Part shown: piece after piece, positions 49,263 through 57,752 of the stretch
Layout: each line of letters begins with the position of its first letter
Position numbering within the stretch: position 1 is the stretch's first letter
IMG/VR virus record: IMGVR_UViG_3300027746_000644
Coordinates: 1-64,000 of that record
Direction: 5' to 3' (one strand)
From: a virus
DNA length: 64,000 nt
Made by a program: the position numbers and the translations under genes
Notes under the pieces: model-generated
Database searches by the model: none
Seen by the model: the letters and a program-made list of their open reading frames with translations, nothing else
What the model was told of the DNA's origin: nothing

Positions 49263-51519
49263 TAACTTGCAGGCAGTATTTGAAAAGGCTTTAGAAACTG
49301 CTAAAAAACTGCATCATGAATATTTGACAATTGAACATATTTTTCTATCCATGCTAATGGAAGAATCCTTTGTTAGTTGTTTACAAAGTTTTGGTTCAAA
49401 TCCTGAAACTATGAAGTCAGAATTGACCGATTATTTAAAAAATAAATGCAGTGAAATTACTGTACAAGATGTAGTTGTTAAGCCTAAGAAAACTCAAAGT
49501 GTTGAACGTGTACTTAATCGTGCATTTACTCAAGTGCTGTTCAACGGCAGGCAACGCATCGAACCCACTGATGTTTTTGTAGCCATGATGGGTGAAAAAC
49601 GCAGTTGGGCATACTTTTATATTTCAAAAGCTGGCATTGATAGAGATAAGTTTGCTGACTTCTTAAACAATAGTTCCGATGAACCCGAAGAAGACCAACA
49701 AGAAAGTAGTGGACAGCCAAGTAAAGCACTACAGGCATTTACTACAAATTTAAACGTTCAAGTAGAAAAAAATAAAATTGATCCAGTTATTGGTCGCGTT
49801 GACGAATTAGAAAACATTGCTCTTGCAATGGGTCGTCGTAACAAAAATAATGTCATCCTAGTTGGTGATCCGGGTGTAGGTAAGACTGCTATAGCAGAAG
49901 GACTAGCCTATAATATTGTTAAAGGTGCAGTTCCGGACTTTCTAAAAGATTATACTGTTTATAATTTGGATATTTCAGCTATGTTGGCTGGATCCAAGTA
50001 TCGCGGCGATTTTGAAGAAAGATTCAAAGCAGTTATCAAAGCTCTTCAAAAGAAAGGCAAGACTGTGCTGTTCATCGACGAGGCACACATGATCTCTGGC
50101 GCAGGATCTGCTGGTAACTCAGCTAACGATCTCGCTAACATGATGAAACCGGCTCTAAGCAAAGGCAACATTAAAGTTGTGGCCAGTACTACTTGGGAAG
50201 AATATCGCAAACACTTTGAAAAGGATCGTGCGTTGATGCGACGATTCCAACGTATCACTGTTGACGAACCTACTTTAGAAGTAACATTACAAATCCTCAA
50301 AGGTATTAAAAAGTATTACGAAGGTTTTCACAATGTTAAGATCAAAGACGATGCATTACATTCAGCAATCAAACTAAGTGTAAAATATCAAACAGATAAG
50401 AAACTTCCAGATAAGGCAATTGATTTGATTGACTTGGCTTGTAGTCGTTTCAATCTTAAACTTGCAGATGAGCGTGTTATTACTGAACGTGAAATTCAAT
50501 ACGAACTTGCCAAGATGGTTCAAATACCCGAAGAGCAAGTTTCAGAAACTGAAAGTGCAAATATTTCCAAGTTACAAGATAATGTCAGTGCAGATGTGTT
50601 TGGACAAGAGTCAGCTGTTGGAGAAATAGTGGATAAAATTATTGTTGCTCAAGCTGGACTCAAGAGTGAAAACAAACCCGTTGGTTCTTTTGTGTTCATG
50701 GGGCCAACTGGTTGCGGTAAGACTGAAACTGCCAAGAGTTTGGCCAAGCACTTGGGTGTTAAACTATTGCGCTTTGACATGTCAGAGTACCAAGAGAAGC
50801 ACAGCATTTCCAAACTAATTGGATCACCTCCGGGTTATGTGGGCTTTGAAGAAAATGCTGGCTTGTTGATTACTCAGATTCAAGAAAATCCCAATGCTGT
50901 GCTGTTGTTTGACGAAGTTGAAAAGTCACATCCAGATGTGTCAACTGTGTTGTTGCAAATTATGGACAATGGATTTATTACTGGTTCAAATGGTAAAAAA
51001 GCCGACTGCCGCAACATTGTGTTAATTCTTACTACAAACGCAGGTGCTCAGGATGCTGATAAGAACACAATTGGATTTGGCGCACAGGAAAAAGACTACA
51101 GTGATAAAGATTTGAAGAAGTTTTTTACTCCTGAATTCCGTAATCGTTTAGATGCAGTTATTACCTTTAACAAACTTAATAAAGAAACAATGGTCAAAGT
51201 TGTTACCAAGTTCATAGACGAGTTGCGTGAGCAAGTTAAAGACAAGGGCATCCGCATTAAAATTAACAACGAAGCTACTAACTGGCTGATCGCCAAAGGC
51301 TTTGACAGCAAGATGGGTGCTCGTCCACTGCAACGTGTTATTGACAAGGAAATCAAACGTGACCTTGCTCGCATGATGTTGTTTGGCGATTTGAAGAACG
51401 GTGGTTGGTTAACTATCTCTATTGATGATGATAAAATATCATTAGTGGCCAAAAGTAAAGCTTCTAAAGTTCCAATGCTGGCTATTGAAAATAACGAAAA
51501 TGCAGTTCAAGCAAACTAA
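49246..51519 (+). CDS. clpA: ClpA-type AAA+ unfoldase
   Basis: 757 residues, close to bacterial ClpA. An N-terminal Clp domain (residues 1-145) is followed by D1 with Walker A GDPGVGKT (207-214) and Walker B VLFIDEAH, and D2 with GPTGCGKT (486-493). The ClpB-type middle coiled coil is absent. IGFG at 609-612 matches the ClpP-docking loop of ClpA/ClpX. With the phage ClpP at 838-1428 it could make a full ClpAP protease. It belongs to the operon from the promoter at 47178. Confidence 0.93.
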   Translation: MVEPSDNLQAVFEKALETAKKLHHEYLTIEHIFLSMLMEESFVSCLQSFGSNPETMKSELTDYLKNKCSEITVQDVVVKPKKTQSVERVLNRAFTQVLFNGRQRIEPTDVFVAMMGEKRSWAYFYISKAGIDRDKFADFLNNSSDEPEEDQQESSGQPSKALQAFTTNLNVQVEKNKIDPVIGRVDELENIALAMGRRNKNNVILVGDPGVGKTAIAEGLAYNIVKGAVPDFLKDYTVYNLDISAMLAGSKYRGDFEERFKAVIKALQKKGKTVLFIDEAHMISGAGSAGNSANDLANMMKPALSKGNIKVVASTTWEEYRKHFEKDRALMRRFQRITVDEPTLEVTLQILKGIKKYYEGFHNVKIKDDALHSAIKLSVKYQTDKKLPDKAIDLIDLACSRFNLKLADERVITEREIQYELAKMVQIPEEQVSETESANISKLQDNVSADVFGQESAVGEIVDKIIVAQAGLKSENKPVGSFVFMGPTGCGKTETAKSLAKHLGVKLLRFDMSEYQEKHSISKLIGSPPGYVGFEENAGLLITQIQENPNAVLLFDEVEKSHPDVSTVLLQIMDNGFITGSNGKKADCRNIVLILTTNAGAQDADKNTIGFGAQEKDYSDKDLKKFFTPEFRNRLDAVITFNKLNKETMVKVVTKFIDELREQVKDKGIRIKINNEATNWLIAKGFDSKMGARPLQRVIDKEIKRDLARMMLFGDLKNGGWLTISIDDDKISLVAKSKASKVPMLAIENNENAVQAN

Positions 51520-52132
51520 AAAGTTATTTTACGGAAAATATCAATACAAAATTGTGTTGGTATTTTCTGGTGCCCATTTATTTAGAGGCGCACCAAGTGA
51601 TGTTATCGCTGACCGTATAAAACATGTAAAATTAGAAACTGATATATATGCTAGAAAACGCTGGACTATAAAAACCGAAGAAGAATTAAAATATGCAGTT
51701 AAATTAGAACATGCGCTTTCCAATTTAGAAAACTTTGAGTTGCGTGTTGAAACGCCATGGGTTACCATATACACCAACAATAAAAAAGATGTTGACAAGT
51801 TATCAAACTTGGATAAATCCCGTGTAAAGTACATCTGCGAACCCTTAAAAGGCACAACTTTAGAAGAAAACACAGTTATCTTACCTAAAATAAAGTACGA
51901 TTACAGAGTAACACTGGGCAAGACTTCACAAGAATACAGCACCTTTATCACGTGGGCCAACACTAATTCCAAAATAAAACTGACTAAATCCTGCAAAACT
52001 GAACTGTTAAGAAATACCAGTTGGGGCGGCAGTTACTTTTATATAACGGGTGATAATAACCTACTTATGGCCAAGATGCATCTCTGCGGTGCAATTTCCA
52101 AAGTTGAGCGGGTCGTTAACGAGAAAGCCTAA
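51500..52132 (+). CDS. conserved unknown protein after clpA
   Basis: 210 residues from an ATG 20 nt inside the clpA end; a TTG lies 15 nt earlier. It is mixed alpha/beta and basic, with KIVLVFSGAHLFRGAP near the N-terminus, a beta-rich middle (NFELRVETPWVTIYTNNKKD) and a C-terminal SWGGSYFYITGDNNLLMAKM. No catalytic motif is recognised. Coupling to clpA suggests a Clp adaptor or an unrelated early protein; neither is supported by sequence alone. Confidence 0.6.
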   Translation: MQFKQTKKLFYGKYQYKIVLVFSGAHLFRGAPSDVIADRIKHVKLETDIYARKRWTIKTEEELKYAVKLEHALSNLENFELRVETPWVTIYTNNKKDVDKLSNLDKSRVKYICEPLKGTTLEENTVILPKIKYDYRVTLGKTSQEYSTFITWANTNSKIKLTKSCKTELLRNTSWGGSYFYITGDNNLLMAKMHLCGAISKVERVVNEKA

Positions 52133-52150
52133 ACACTAATTGCGTTTTAC

Positions 52151-52158
52151 GATAAATA
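52151..52158 (+). promoter_or_regulatory. late promoter GATAAATA
   Basis: It lies 59 nt before the ATG at 52217. Two overlapping small hairpins (gcga/tcgc, 52167-52181, and catgt/acatg, 52172-52189) followed by aattttt lie in the leader and may stabilise or pause the RNA. Confidence 0.65.
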
Positions 52159-52216
52159 CTCTAAAGGCGAGCATGTGTCGCTATACATGTAATTTTTGTT
52201 AAAACCGGGCTTTATA

Positions 52217-52588
52217 ATGCGTATACGTGAACTATTAGAAAATAAATTCTTTAAAGATTTAGATTTTGTTAAATCTACCGAAAATGGGCGAGAACTTGAC
52301 TATGACTTAGTAGAAGACTTGACCCATTTCATGAATCATGACGATGATGTGTATCGCCGCCATGTTTACCCAAGTATTGCCAACTGTTTGGATCGTGCCA
52401 ACAACAAGCGTTCAATAAATCCTGACATTTTTAAACCAGCTGTTGTGAGTAGCTATAAACTGTACGTTAAAAAATTCCCAATACGCGAGCTACCTGAGTC
52501 GTTAGACGAAAAAACTGTTACCAGTGTTTGCAAAAAGATGCAGGAAGACTTTAAGCAACACCTGGCTGATGGCAAGTACAAGGACTAA
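52217..52588 (+). CDS. probable internal virion protein with leader
   Basis: 123 residues from ATG 52217. MRIRELLE before Asn is a compact leader of the capsid-targeting type (the similar MKLREMFE and MLLRELFLRE starts follow within 1.6 kb). The rest is helical with conserved-looking DLTHFMNHDDDVYRRHVYPS and VSSYKLYVKKFPIRELPES. I know the pattern from T4-like marine phages but not its function. First gene of the cargo block after a late promoter. Confidence 0.65.
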   Translation: MRIRELLENKFFKDLDFVKSTENGRELDYDLVEDLTHFMNHDDDVYRRHVYPSIANCLDRANNKRSINPDIFKPAVVSSYKLYVKKFPIRELPESLDEKTVTSVCKKMQEDFKQHLADGKYKD

Positions 52589-52590
52589 TT

Positions 52591-53805
52591 GTGCTATTAA
52601 GAGAATTGTTTTTACGTGAAGCTGTTGAACCTGTCAAAGCTAAAGTTGGCAGAGCATTCAACCACGTGGAAGATTTAACGTTCTTGCATGGCACTGCTGG
52701 TGTAATCAAGGCACTTGAACATATACGCAAAGCAGGAACAGTGAGTTCAGAAAATACTAGATTTAAATGGGACGGTGCTCCTCAAATCTATTGGGGCTAT
52801 ACCAAAGACGGCCAGTTTATCCTATGCGGGCACAACGGATGGAGTCGTGGCGGAACAGGTACCAGTGATGTGAGTGACTTTACCAGTGTGCGTGGCATTT
52901 ACAATTTTATTTTAAACAAAAGTGGAGATGCAGGCAGCGATCCTGCAAAACAAGCAGAGCGCCAACAATTTGCTACAGAATTTAGTCACTTGTATGAAAT
53001 TTTCAAAGCCGCTACTAAAGTTCCAAGAAAAGGCAAAGAAATTTATTTTTATGCAGATGGATTGTTTACAACTCCTCCTGAAGAAGTAAATGGTGTATAC
53101 GAGCTAAATCCCAATTTAAAAAGTCAAACACAATATCATATAGCTACTAATACAGCATTGGGCACAAGAATTGCAGAAGGTGCCCAGGCTATGGTTGCGG
53201 CGCATGGTAGTTTTGATAATTTTGGTGCTGGCGACAGTGCGCAAAAGCCAGTTAAAGATTTCACAACGTACATGATGCCAACCACAGAGTTGATTGTGCT
53301 GAGTCCTTATTATGCCAAAGTACAACCAAAATTAGATACCAAAGCTATTGATAAAATTGAAATGGATCTTGGCAAAGATAAAGCAACCATTGATGCGTTC
53401 TTATCGCCTATTCCAAAAGTATCAAATTTCAAAGGCATTATATATCGTTACATGAACGAAAAATCTAAAGCAGGACAGTTGGCTAATGTAGGTGACGATT
53501 TTATGACTTGGGTTGATTTAGGTGCAAGTGGCATGGTTAAATCAGACAGCATGAAATTAAATATTAGATCTCGTATAGATGCAGTACCGGCTGGCGTTAC
53601 TACTATTTTCAATTATGTTAAACGAATTATGAATTTAAAAAATCAACTGCTATCACAGTTAGAAATGAGTCCTCCAGAAATCAAAGTTATCAACTCCGAA
53701 GGTTGGGTACAGTATGACGCCGCAGGAGATATGCATACCAAATTTGTTCCAAGAGACAATGTTCAACATAATAGCGGAGAAATATTGCCAAGGTGGGTAC
53801 CATGA
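52591..53805 (+). CDS. DUF6267-like protein with ligase-type KxDG motif and leader
   Basis: 404 residues from a GTG start. The leader MLLRELFLRE before Ala fits gp21-type cleavage. TRFKWDGAPQIYWGY has Lys59 in a KxDG motif, like motif I of the ATP-dependent ligase/capping superfamily, and EIYFYADGLF and KFVPRD could be motifs III and V. If so it is a covalent nucleotidyltransferase. It is similar to DUF6267 proteins of marine phages. Packaging into the virion is inferred from the leader. Confidence 0.65.
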   Translation: MLLRELFLREAVEPVKAKVGRAFNHVEDLTFLHGTAGVIKALEHIRKAGTVSSENTRFKWDGAPQIYWGYTKDGQFILCGHNGWSRGGTGTSDVSDFTSVRGIYNFILNKSGDAGSDPAKQAERQQFATEFSHLYEIFKAATKVPRKGKEIYFYADGLFTTPPEEVNGVYELNPNLKSQTQYHIATNTALGTRIAEGAQAMVAAHGSFDNFGAGDSAQKPVKDFTTYMMPTTELIVLSPYYAKVQPKLDTKAIDKIEMDLGKDKATIDAFLSPIPKVSNFKGIIYRYMNEKSKAGQLANVGDDFMTWVDLGASGMVKSDSMKLNIRSRIDAVPAGVTTIFNYVKRIMNLKNQLLSQLEMSPPEIKVINSEGWVQYDAAGDMHTKFVPRDNVQHNSGEILPRWVP

Positions 53806-54137
53806 AGTTAAGAGAGATGTTTGAAGGTGAGCAACCAGCCAATAGTGTAAAAACTATTGGAATTTCTTTTGGACGATTTAATCCTCCGCACAAAGGCCAT
53901 GCGGGTGTATGGAAAGCCGCTAGTAAAAATCCTATTTGGTATGTTGGTACTAATGACAGCACATCCGGTCCAAAAGATCCCTTGCCATATGACGTTAAAT
54001 TACAATGCATGGCCGCAGTGTTTCCAGCAGTTGCAGGGCATGTGGTTCCTGAACAAGGTCTATTAACATTGGCAACCAGTGTTTACAACAAGTACGGTGA
54101 GAATGTGCATTTGAAAGTGTACACTGACGAGTCATGA
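53802..54137 (+). CDS. nucleotidyltransferase-like N-terminal part, ended by an in-frame UGA
   Basis: 111 residues. The leader is MKLREMFE before Gly, then ISFGRFNPPHKGH with the HxGH motif (His30, His33) of the cytidylyl/NMN-adenylyltransferase fold. After codon 111 (Ser) a TGA (54135-54137) interrupts, and the same frame then stays open for 252 codons (LADVLVKYNGAESEHGMYKF follows directly). The usual nucleotidyltransferase domain needs that part. It is therefore a nonsense mutation, a sequence error, or UGA read-through. The context is tga cta g. Confidence 0.75.
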   Translation: MKLREMFEGEQPANSVKTIGISFGRFNPPHKGHAGVWKAASKNPIWYVGTNDSTSGPKDPLPYDVKLQCMAAVFPAVAGHVVPEQGLLTLATSVYNKYGENVHLKVYTDES

Positions 54138-54896
54138 CTAGCTGATGTACTGGTCAAATACAACGGTGCTGAAAGCGAACACGGCATGTACAAATTTAAA
54201 CATATCGAACATGTGGCAACAGAACGATTGGCAAGTGCAACTGATTTACGATCAGCTGTTAGATCAGGTAATCGTAAAGAATTTTATCGTGACATGGGAG
54301 TTAATCCCAGTGTAACTGTTGAAGTTGATGGAGAAGACAAGCCTATATTTGATGTAGTTGCTCATTATCTAAATCAATATCCAGAGAAAGCAAAACGTGC
54401 AGTTAAAGCAAAAGAAGATGCCGCTGGTGTTGGCATTATTACAACACAAAATACTACAGTTGATGTGAATAAAAATACTCCTAATAAAAATCTTCGTGCT
54501 TTTCGATTAGAAGAACAAATTAAAGAAATGACTGCAATGATTGAATCGTCTCAAGCCAAGATGACAAAACGTCAACAGCAACCAACTCGAGGTGTTAACA
54601 CTTATGGTGATAGCGAGCATATGAGCGGTGATTATACTGCATATCGTTTAGGTATGGCAGTTGCTGGTGCTAATGGTAAAGATCCAATTGAAATGAAGGC
54701 TAAGAGTTGGATTGGTAAAAGTAAATCTACTCATCCTTATACTCAAGAAGAACAAGACATGTTAAAACAAGCATACAAAGTTGTCGGTGCTGAATATCAA
54801 GACACAAATAAAGGTGACATGAAGAGCCGAGAATTAGATTCTACACATAAAGTTAGTCCTGTGGCCAAGCCTAAACGAAACAAATACGGAGTATAA
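54138..54896 (+). CDS. C-terminal part of the nucleotidyltransferase-like gene, same frame after the UGA
   Basis: This frame continues without a gap from the gene above. The first ATG in it is at 54186, which could start a separate protein but lacks a good Shine-Dalgarno. ATERLASATDLRSAVRSGNR matches the ISSTxIR-like region of nucleotidyltransferases, needed for activity. A C-terminal domain follows with a helix (LEEQIKEMTAMIESSQAKMT) and THPYTQEEQDMLKQAYKVVG. If the UGA is read through, the full product is 364 residues. If not, neither half is likely to be active. Confidence 0.7.
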   Translation, partial: LADVLVKYNGAESEHGMYKFKHIEHVATERLASATDLRSAVRSGNRKEFYRDMGVNPSVTVEVDGEDKPIFDVVAHYLNQYPEKAKRAVKAKEDAAGVGIITTQNTTVDVNKNTPNKNLRAFRLEEQIKEMTAMIESSQAKMTKRQQQPTRGVNTYGDSEHMSGDYTAYRLGMAVAGANGKDPIEMKAKSWIGKSKSTHPYTQEEQDMLKQAYKVVGAEYQDTNKGDMKSRELDSTHKVSPVAKPKRNKYGV

Positions 54897-54897
54897 C

Positions 54898-55335
54898 GTG
54901 GACGAAAAATATCACTTAGCATTAAAAACAACATTTGCCAGCGAATATGCATTTGCTATCAAAGCGCAGAATTTTCATTGGAACGTAGAAGGTCCATTGT
55001 TTGTGCAACTACACGATTTGTTTGAACGCATTTATACAGAAGTATACGGAAGCATTGACACGTTTGCAGAAGAACTACGTGCTTTACAAATATACACTCC
55101 TGCTAGTTTATCCAAGTTCAGTATGCTGACTAAGGTTGAAGATGAAAATTCAGTTCCTGAATTTCAAGACATGTTACGTGAACTGTTAGCTGATAGTGAT
55201 AAAATGGCCAATATGTTTAAGATAGTGTTTGCCATGTCTGAAGAAGCCGGCGATCACGGACTAAGCGACTTCTTAGCAGGTCGTCAAGATGCACATAAGA
55301 AGCATAGCTGGATGTTAAGGGCAAGTTTAAAATGA
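54898..55335 (+). CDS. Dps-like ferritin-fold protein
   Basis: 145 residues from a GTG start. The ferroxidase signature of Dps is complete: His27 (NFHWNV), His39, Glu43, Asp54 and Glu58, with the spacing of E. coli Dps His51, His63, Asp67, Asp78 and Glu82. Dps forms a 12-mer that oxidises iron with peroxide and protects DNA. It lacks the Lys-rich N-terminal tail used by E. coli Dps for DNA binding. Late cargo genes surround it, so it may protect DNA in the virion or new genomes. Confidence 0.85.
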   Translation: MDEKYHLALKTTFASEYAFAIKAQNFHWNVEGPLFVQLHDLFERIYTEVYGSIDTFAEELRALQIYTPASLSKFSMLTKVEDENSVPEFQDMLRELLADSDKMANMFKIVFAMSEEAGDHGLSDFLAGRQDAHKKHSWMLRASLK

Positions 55336-55619
55336 AACAATATAGGATCACTACACAGGATTTGAATCAAAGTGCAGACGACGATTGTTATCTTGATCCT
55401 GATGATCCTATACACGAATTAAAAGCATTAGCTGGGTTAGGCGGGTTAGGCGGTGAAGCAAGATTGCATGAATATCGTGCTGGCTTAGGCAGTAACATCA
55501 GCGTGACTGGTGATAACAACGGCGAGATACAGCGTAAGAATAATATTAAACCAGGAACTCCTGAATGGTTCAAGTTATGGTTTAGTTTACCATACATGAC
55601 TGGGGAGAAGAAATTATGA
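55332..55619 (+). CDS. conserved small virion-block protein
   Basis: 95 residues. The conserved end KPGTPEWFKLWFSLPYMTGE recurs in T4-like marine phages, function unknown. PIHELKALAGLGGLGG resembles a short motif (L-x-x-LAGL) common near the ends of virion proteins in such phages. It overlaps its neighbours by 4 nt on both sides, so it is cotranslated with the Dps-like gene. Confidence 0.65.
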   Translation: MKQYRITTQDLNQSADDDCYLDPDDPIHELKALAGLGGLGGEARLHEYRAGLGSNISVTGDNNGEIQRKNNIKPGTPEWFKLWFSLPYMTGEKKL

Positions 55620-56227
55620 AAATGACGGATTTAGATGCAAGTGTTAAACAAGATATAGTAGAAAGTGAAAAGAAAGGACTATACTACTATGTGAACAAAC
55701 GTAAAAAAGCAGGCACTAGCAGAGATGCTGATAGTCCCAAAGCACCCACCGCACAGGCTTGGAAAGATGCGGCCACGACTGCCAAGAAGGAAGGTGTATC
55801 AGAAATGCGTGATCGCAGAGATTCAGTTCAACGAGATTATGACTCCAGCATTGCTGGAATGGACGGCAGTGACAAGCGTGAATTCAAACGTCGTGAAATG
55901 GAGCACGAGTTGGGGCACGAAACCAACAACTATGCTGTCAGCATCAATGGTAAAACATGGAAAGTGTTTGGTTCACGTCAAGAAGCCAACCGCGTGTCAA
56001 ATGCCATGGAACGTAAATATCCAGACAAAAAGATTGGTGTACACGCAACAGGCGCTGAAATTAGTGAATCAGCCACGCTGGGTGCTACAAGTGCGGCCAA
56101 TGTGGGAGTAGGTGCAATATACAAGAACAAACCAGTGAATCAGCCCAAAAACAAAAACGGCACTGCTAAAAATGCCCTTGATATGAAGGGTGCCAACCTA
56201 TTGGGCGGCGGCAGCATCAAAAGATAA
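55616..56227 (+). CDS. virion-block protein with DUF5872-like N-terminus
   Basis: 203 residues. GLYYYVNKRKKAGTSRDADS followed by PKAPTAQAWKDAA resembles the DUF5872 motif. A second compact domain, NNYAVSINGKTWKVFGSRQE, looks like a small beta-alpha unit seen in other phage virion proteins. The C-terminus is Gly/Asn/Lys-rich. The start DASVKQDIVESEKKG contains a V-E before Ser, which could be a leader end. Basic overall, so it may lie near DNA. Confidence 0.6.
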   Translation: MKMTDLDASVKQDIVESEKKGLYYYVNKRKKAGTSRDADSPKAPTAQAWKDAATTAKKEGVSEMRDRRDSVQRDYDSSIAGMDGSDKREFKRREMEHELGHETNNYAVSINGKTWKVFGSRQEANRVSNAMERKYPDKKIGVHATGAEISESATLGATSAANVGVGAIYKNKPVNQPKNKNGTAKNALDMKGANLLGGGSIKR

Positions 56228-56230
56228 ATA
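56223..56230 (+). promoter_or_regulatory. late promoter GATAAATA
   Basis: It overlaps the stop of the previous gene and lies 24 nt before the ATG at 56255, with a cggag Shine-Dalgarno between. Confidence 0.65.
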
Positions 56231-56254
56231 TTACAAGTTAACGGAGTTACAAAC

Positions 56255-57748
56255 ATGTCAGATCAAATGAACCCAATGGGACCAGCAGAGCCAGAAATCA
56301 TGTCGCAAGACGCGGAAAATGTAATTGGATTACAACCCGGACAGTCCGATCGCGAAGGTGCAATGGCCAAAGCTGATTTATACAAAATTGCAAACTATTC
56401 ACACAAGCTGTTTAAACAGATTGATGATCAAGATCAGATGGAAGCCTGGGTACAAGCTAAAATTACCAAAGCCGCTGACTATATTGCATCCGTTTATCAC
56501 TATCTTGAATACGAAATGAAGTTTAGTCAGTATGGCCAAGCTCTAGAAGACAGCGAAGTTTACAGTGAAAGCCAAAAGCGTATTATTAATAATCGCTTGA
56601 TGGAAGCTAAATCCAAAGTTAAAGAACTTAAAAAAGCTCATGCTGGCAAAATTAAGGCTGATGCCGACGACAAAATTGCCGAAGGCATATTGAGTGGCGG
56701 ACATCGTGAATGTACAGAATGTGGCGGCAGTGGCATGGTGTACGAAGAGCCAAAAGCAATTCCGGATCACGTTAAAGGCAAAGTTGAAAAGTACAATCGT
56801 CAAGCCAAAGCATTTCATGCTGCCAGTAAACGTATAGACGCTAACAAGAATGGCATTCCAGACGACGAAGAAATGGAAGAAGGATTTGAAGCAGATGCCA
56901 AAGTTGGTTCTACAAAGAAAACCCCCACTGGCGAATTAACTAAAACTGATACCGGTGTCAAGCATACCAATACCAGCTACAAAGATGACGGCGACGAATT
57001 GGATTCTATTGCCAAATCAGGCAAAGGTGTTAAGAGTCATGCTAAAGCACAAAGTGCCGCTGAGAAGAAAGATCGTGCTCCAGCACAAAAGCAAAGTCCA
57101 AAAAGTGCCAAGACATGGGGCATGAAAGACAGCGAGAAGTTTGACAATAGAGATGGTGCTCCTGCCAAGCCAAAGAAAGAAAAAGAAGCTGAACTAGATG
57201 AATCATTAAAAGGCGGCCAGAAAAAATTAGATGCTAACAAAAATGGCAAGTTAGAAAAAGACGATTTTGCCAAGTTACGTGCTGGCAAAGTTAAAGAGTC
57301 GGCAACAGACAAAAAATGTAATCATACAGACAAGGGTGAGAAGTGTCCAGTACACGGTCTAAAAGAGTGCGGTATGTACGAAGCCGCCAAACCAAGTGCA
57401 GGACTAAGCAAGGCTAAGAAATCAGCAGTTGTTAAAGATGCCAAAGCAGGTAAAGATCTTGGTAAGCCTGGAAAAGGGTTTGACAAGCTAGCCAAGAGTG
57501 CAGGTGGTGGTGAGAAAGGCGAGAAGATTGCCGCTGCCGCTATGTGGAAAAACATCAAAGAAACTACTGCATACATTGCTGAAAAGAAAGCCAAAACAGA
57601 CTGGGATAAAGACGGCAAAAAGGAATCTGAACAAGAAGAACATGCCGGTGTTGTAGACAAAGCTATCAAAGCTAATAAAAAAGAAGTAGTAAAAGAATCA
57701 GCTGACTTGGCTCGTATGAAACAATTCTTAACACGTTTAAACGGTTAG
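56255..57748 (+). CDS. large Lys/Glu-rich virion-block protein with EF-hand-like loops
   Basis: 497 residues. A helical N-terminal half (res. 35-140) is followed by CTECGGSGMVYEEP (a CxxCGGxG turn as in DnaJ zinc modules). Two EF-hand-like loops come next, DANKNGIPDDEEMEE and DANKNGKLEKDDFAK, each with Asp/Asn at calcium positions and Glu/Asp at the end. A possible zinc site, CNHTDKGEKCPVHGLKEC, follows. Long low-complexity Lys/Ala stretches separate these. It ends ADLARMKQFLTRLNG, like a motif in its neighbours. Calcium binding is plausible, and the role unknown. Confidence 0.65.
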   Translation: MSDQMNPMGPAEPEIMSQDAENVIGLQPGQSDREGAMAKADLYKIANYSHKLFKQIDDQDQMEAWVQAKITKAADYIASVYHYLEYEMKFSQYGQALEDSEVYSESQKRIINNRLMEAKSKVKELKKAHAGKIKADADDKIAEGILSGGHRECTECGGSGMVYEEPKAIPDHVKGKVEKYNRQAKAFHAASKRIDANKNGIPDDEEMEEGFEADAKVGSTKKTPTGELTKTDTGVKHTNTSYKDDGDELDSIAKSGKGVKSHAKAQSAAEKKDRAPAQKQSPKSAKTWGMKDSEKFDNRDGAPAKPKKEKEAELDESLKGGQKKLDANKNGKLEKDDFAKLRAGKVKESATDKKCNHTDKGEKCPVHGLKECGMYEAAKPSAGLSKAKKSAVVKDAKAGKDLGKPGKGFDKLAKSAGGGEKGEKIAAAAMWKNIKETTAYIAEKKAKTDWDKDGKKESEQEEHAGVVDKAIKANKKEVVKESADLARMKQFLTRLNG

Positions 57749-57752
57749 TAGT

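Noticed and set aside
54135-54137. UGA decoded as Trp in this phage (alternative code)
   Set aside because: TGG is the normal Trp codon throughout, and many genes end in TGA with overlapping ATGA starts, so a reassigned code is not supported; this is a single-site event.
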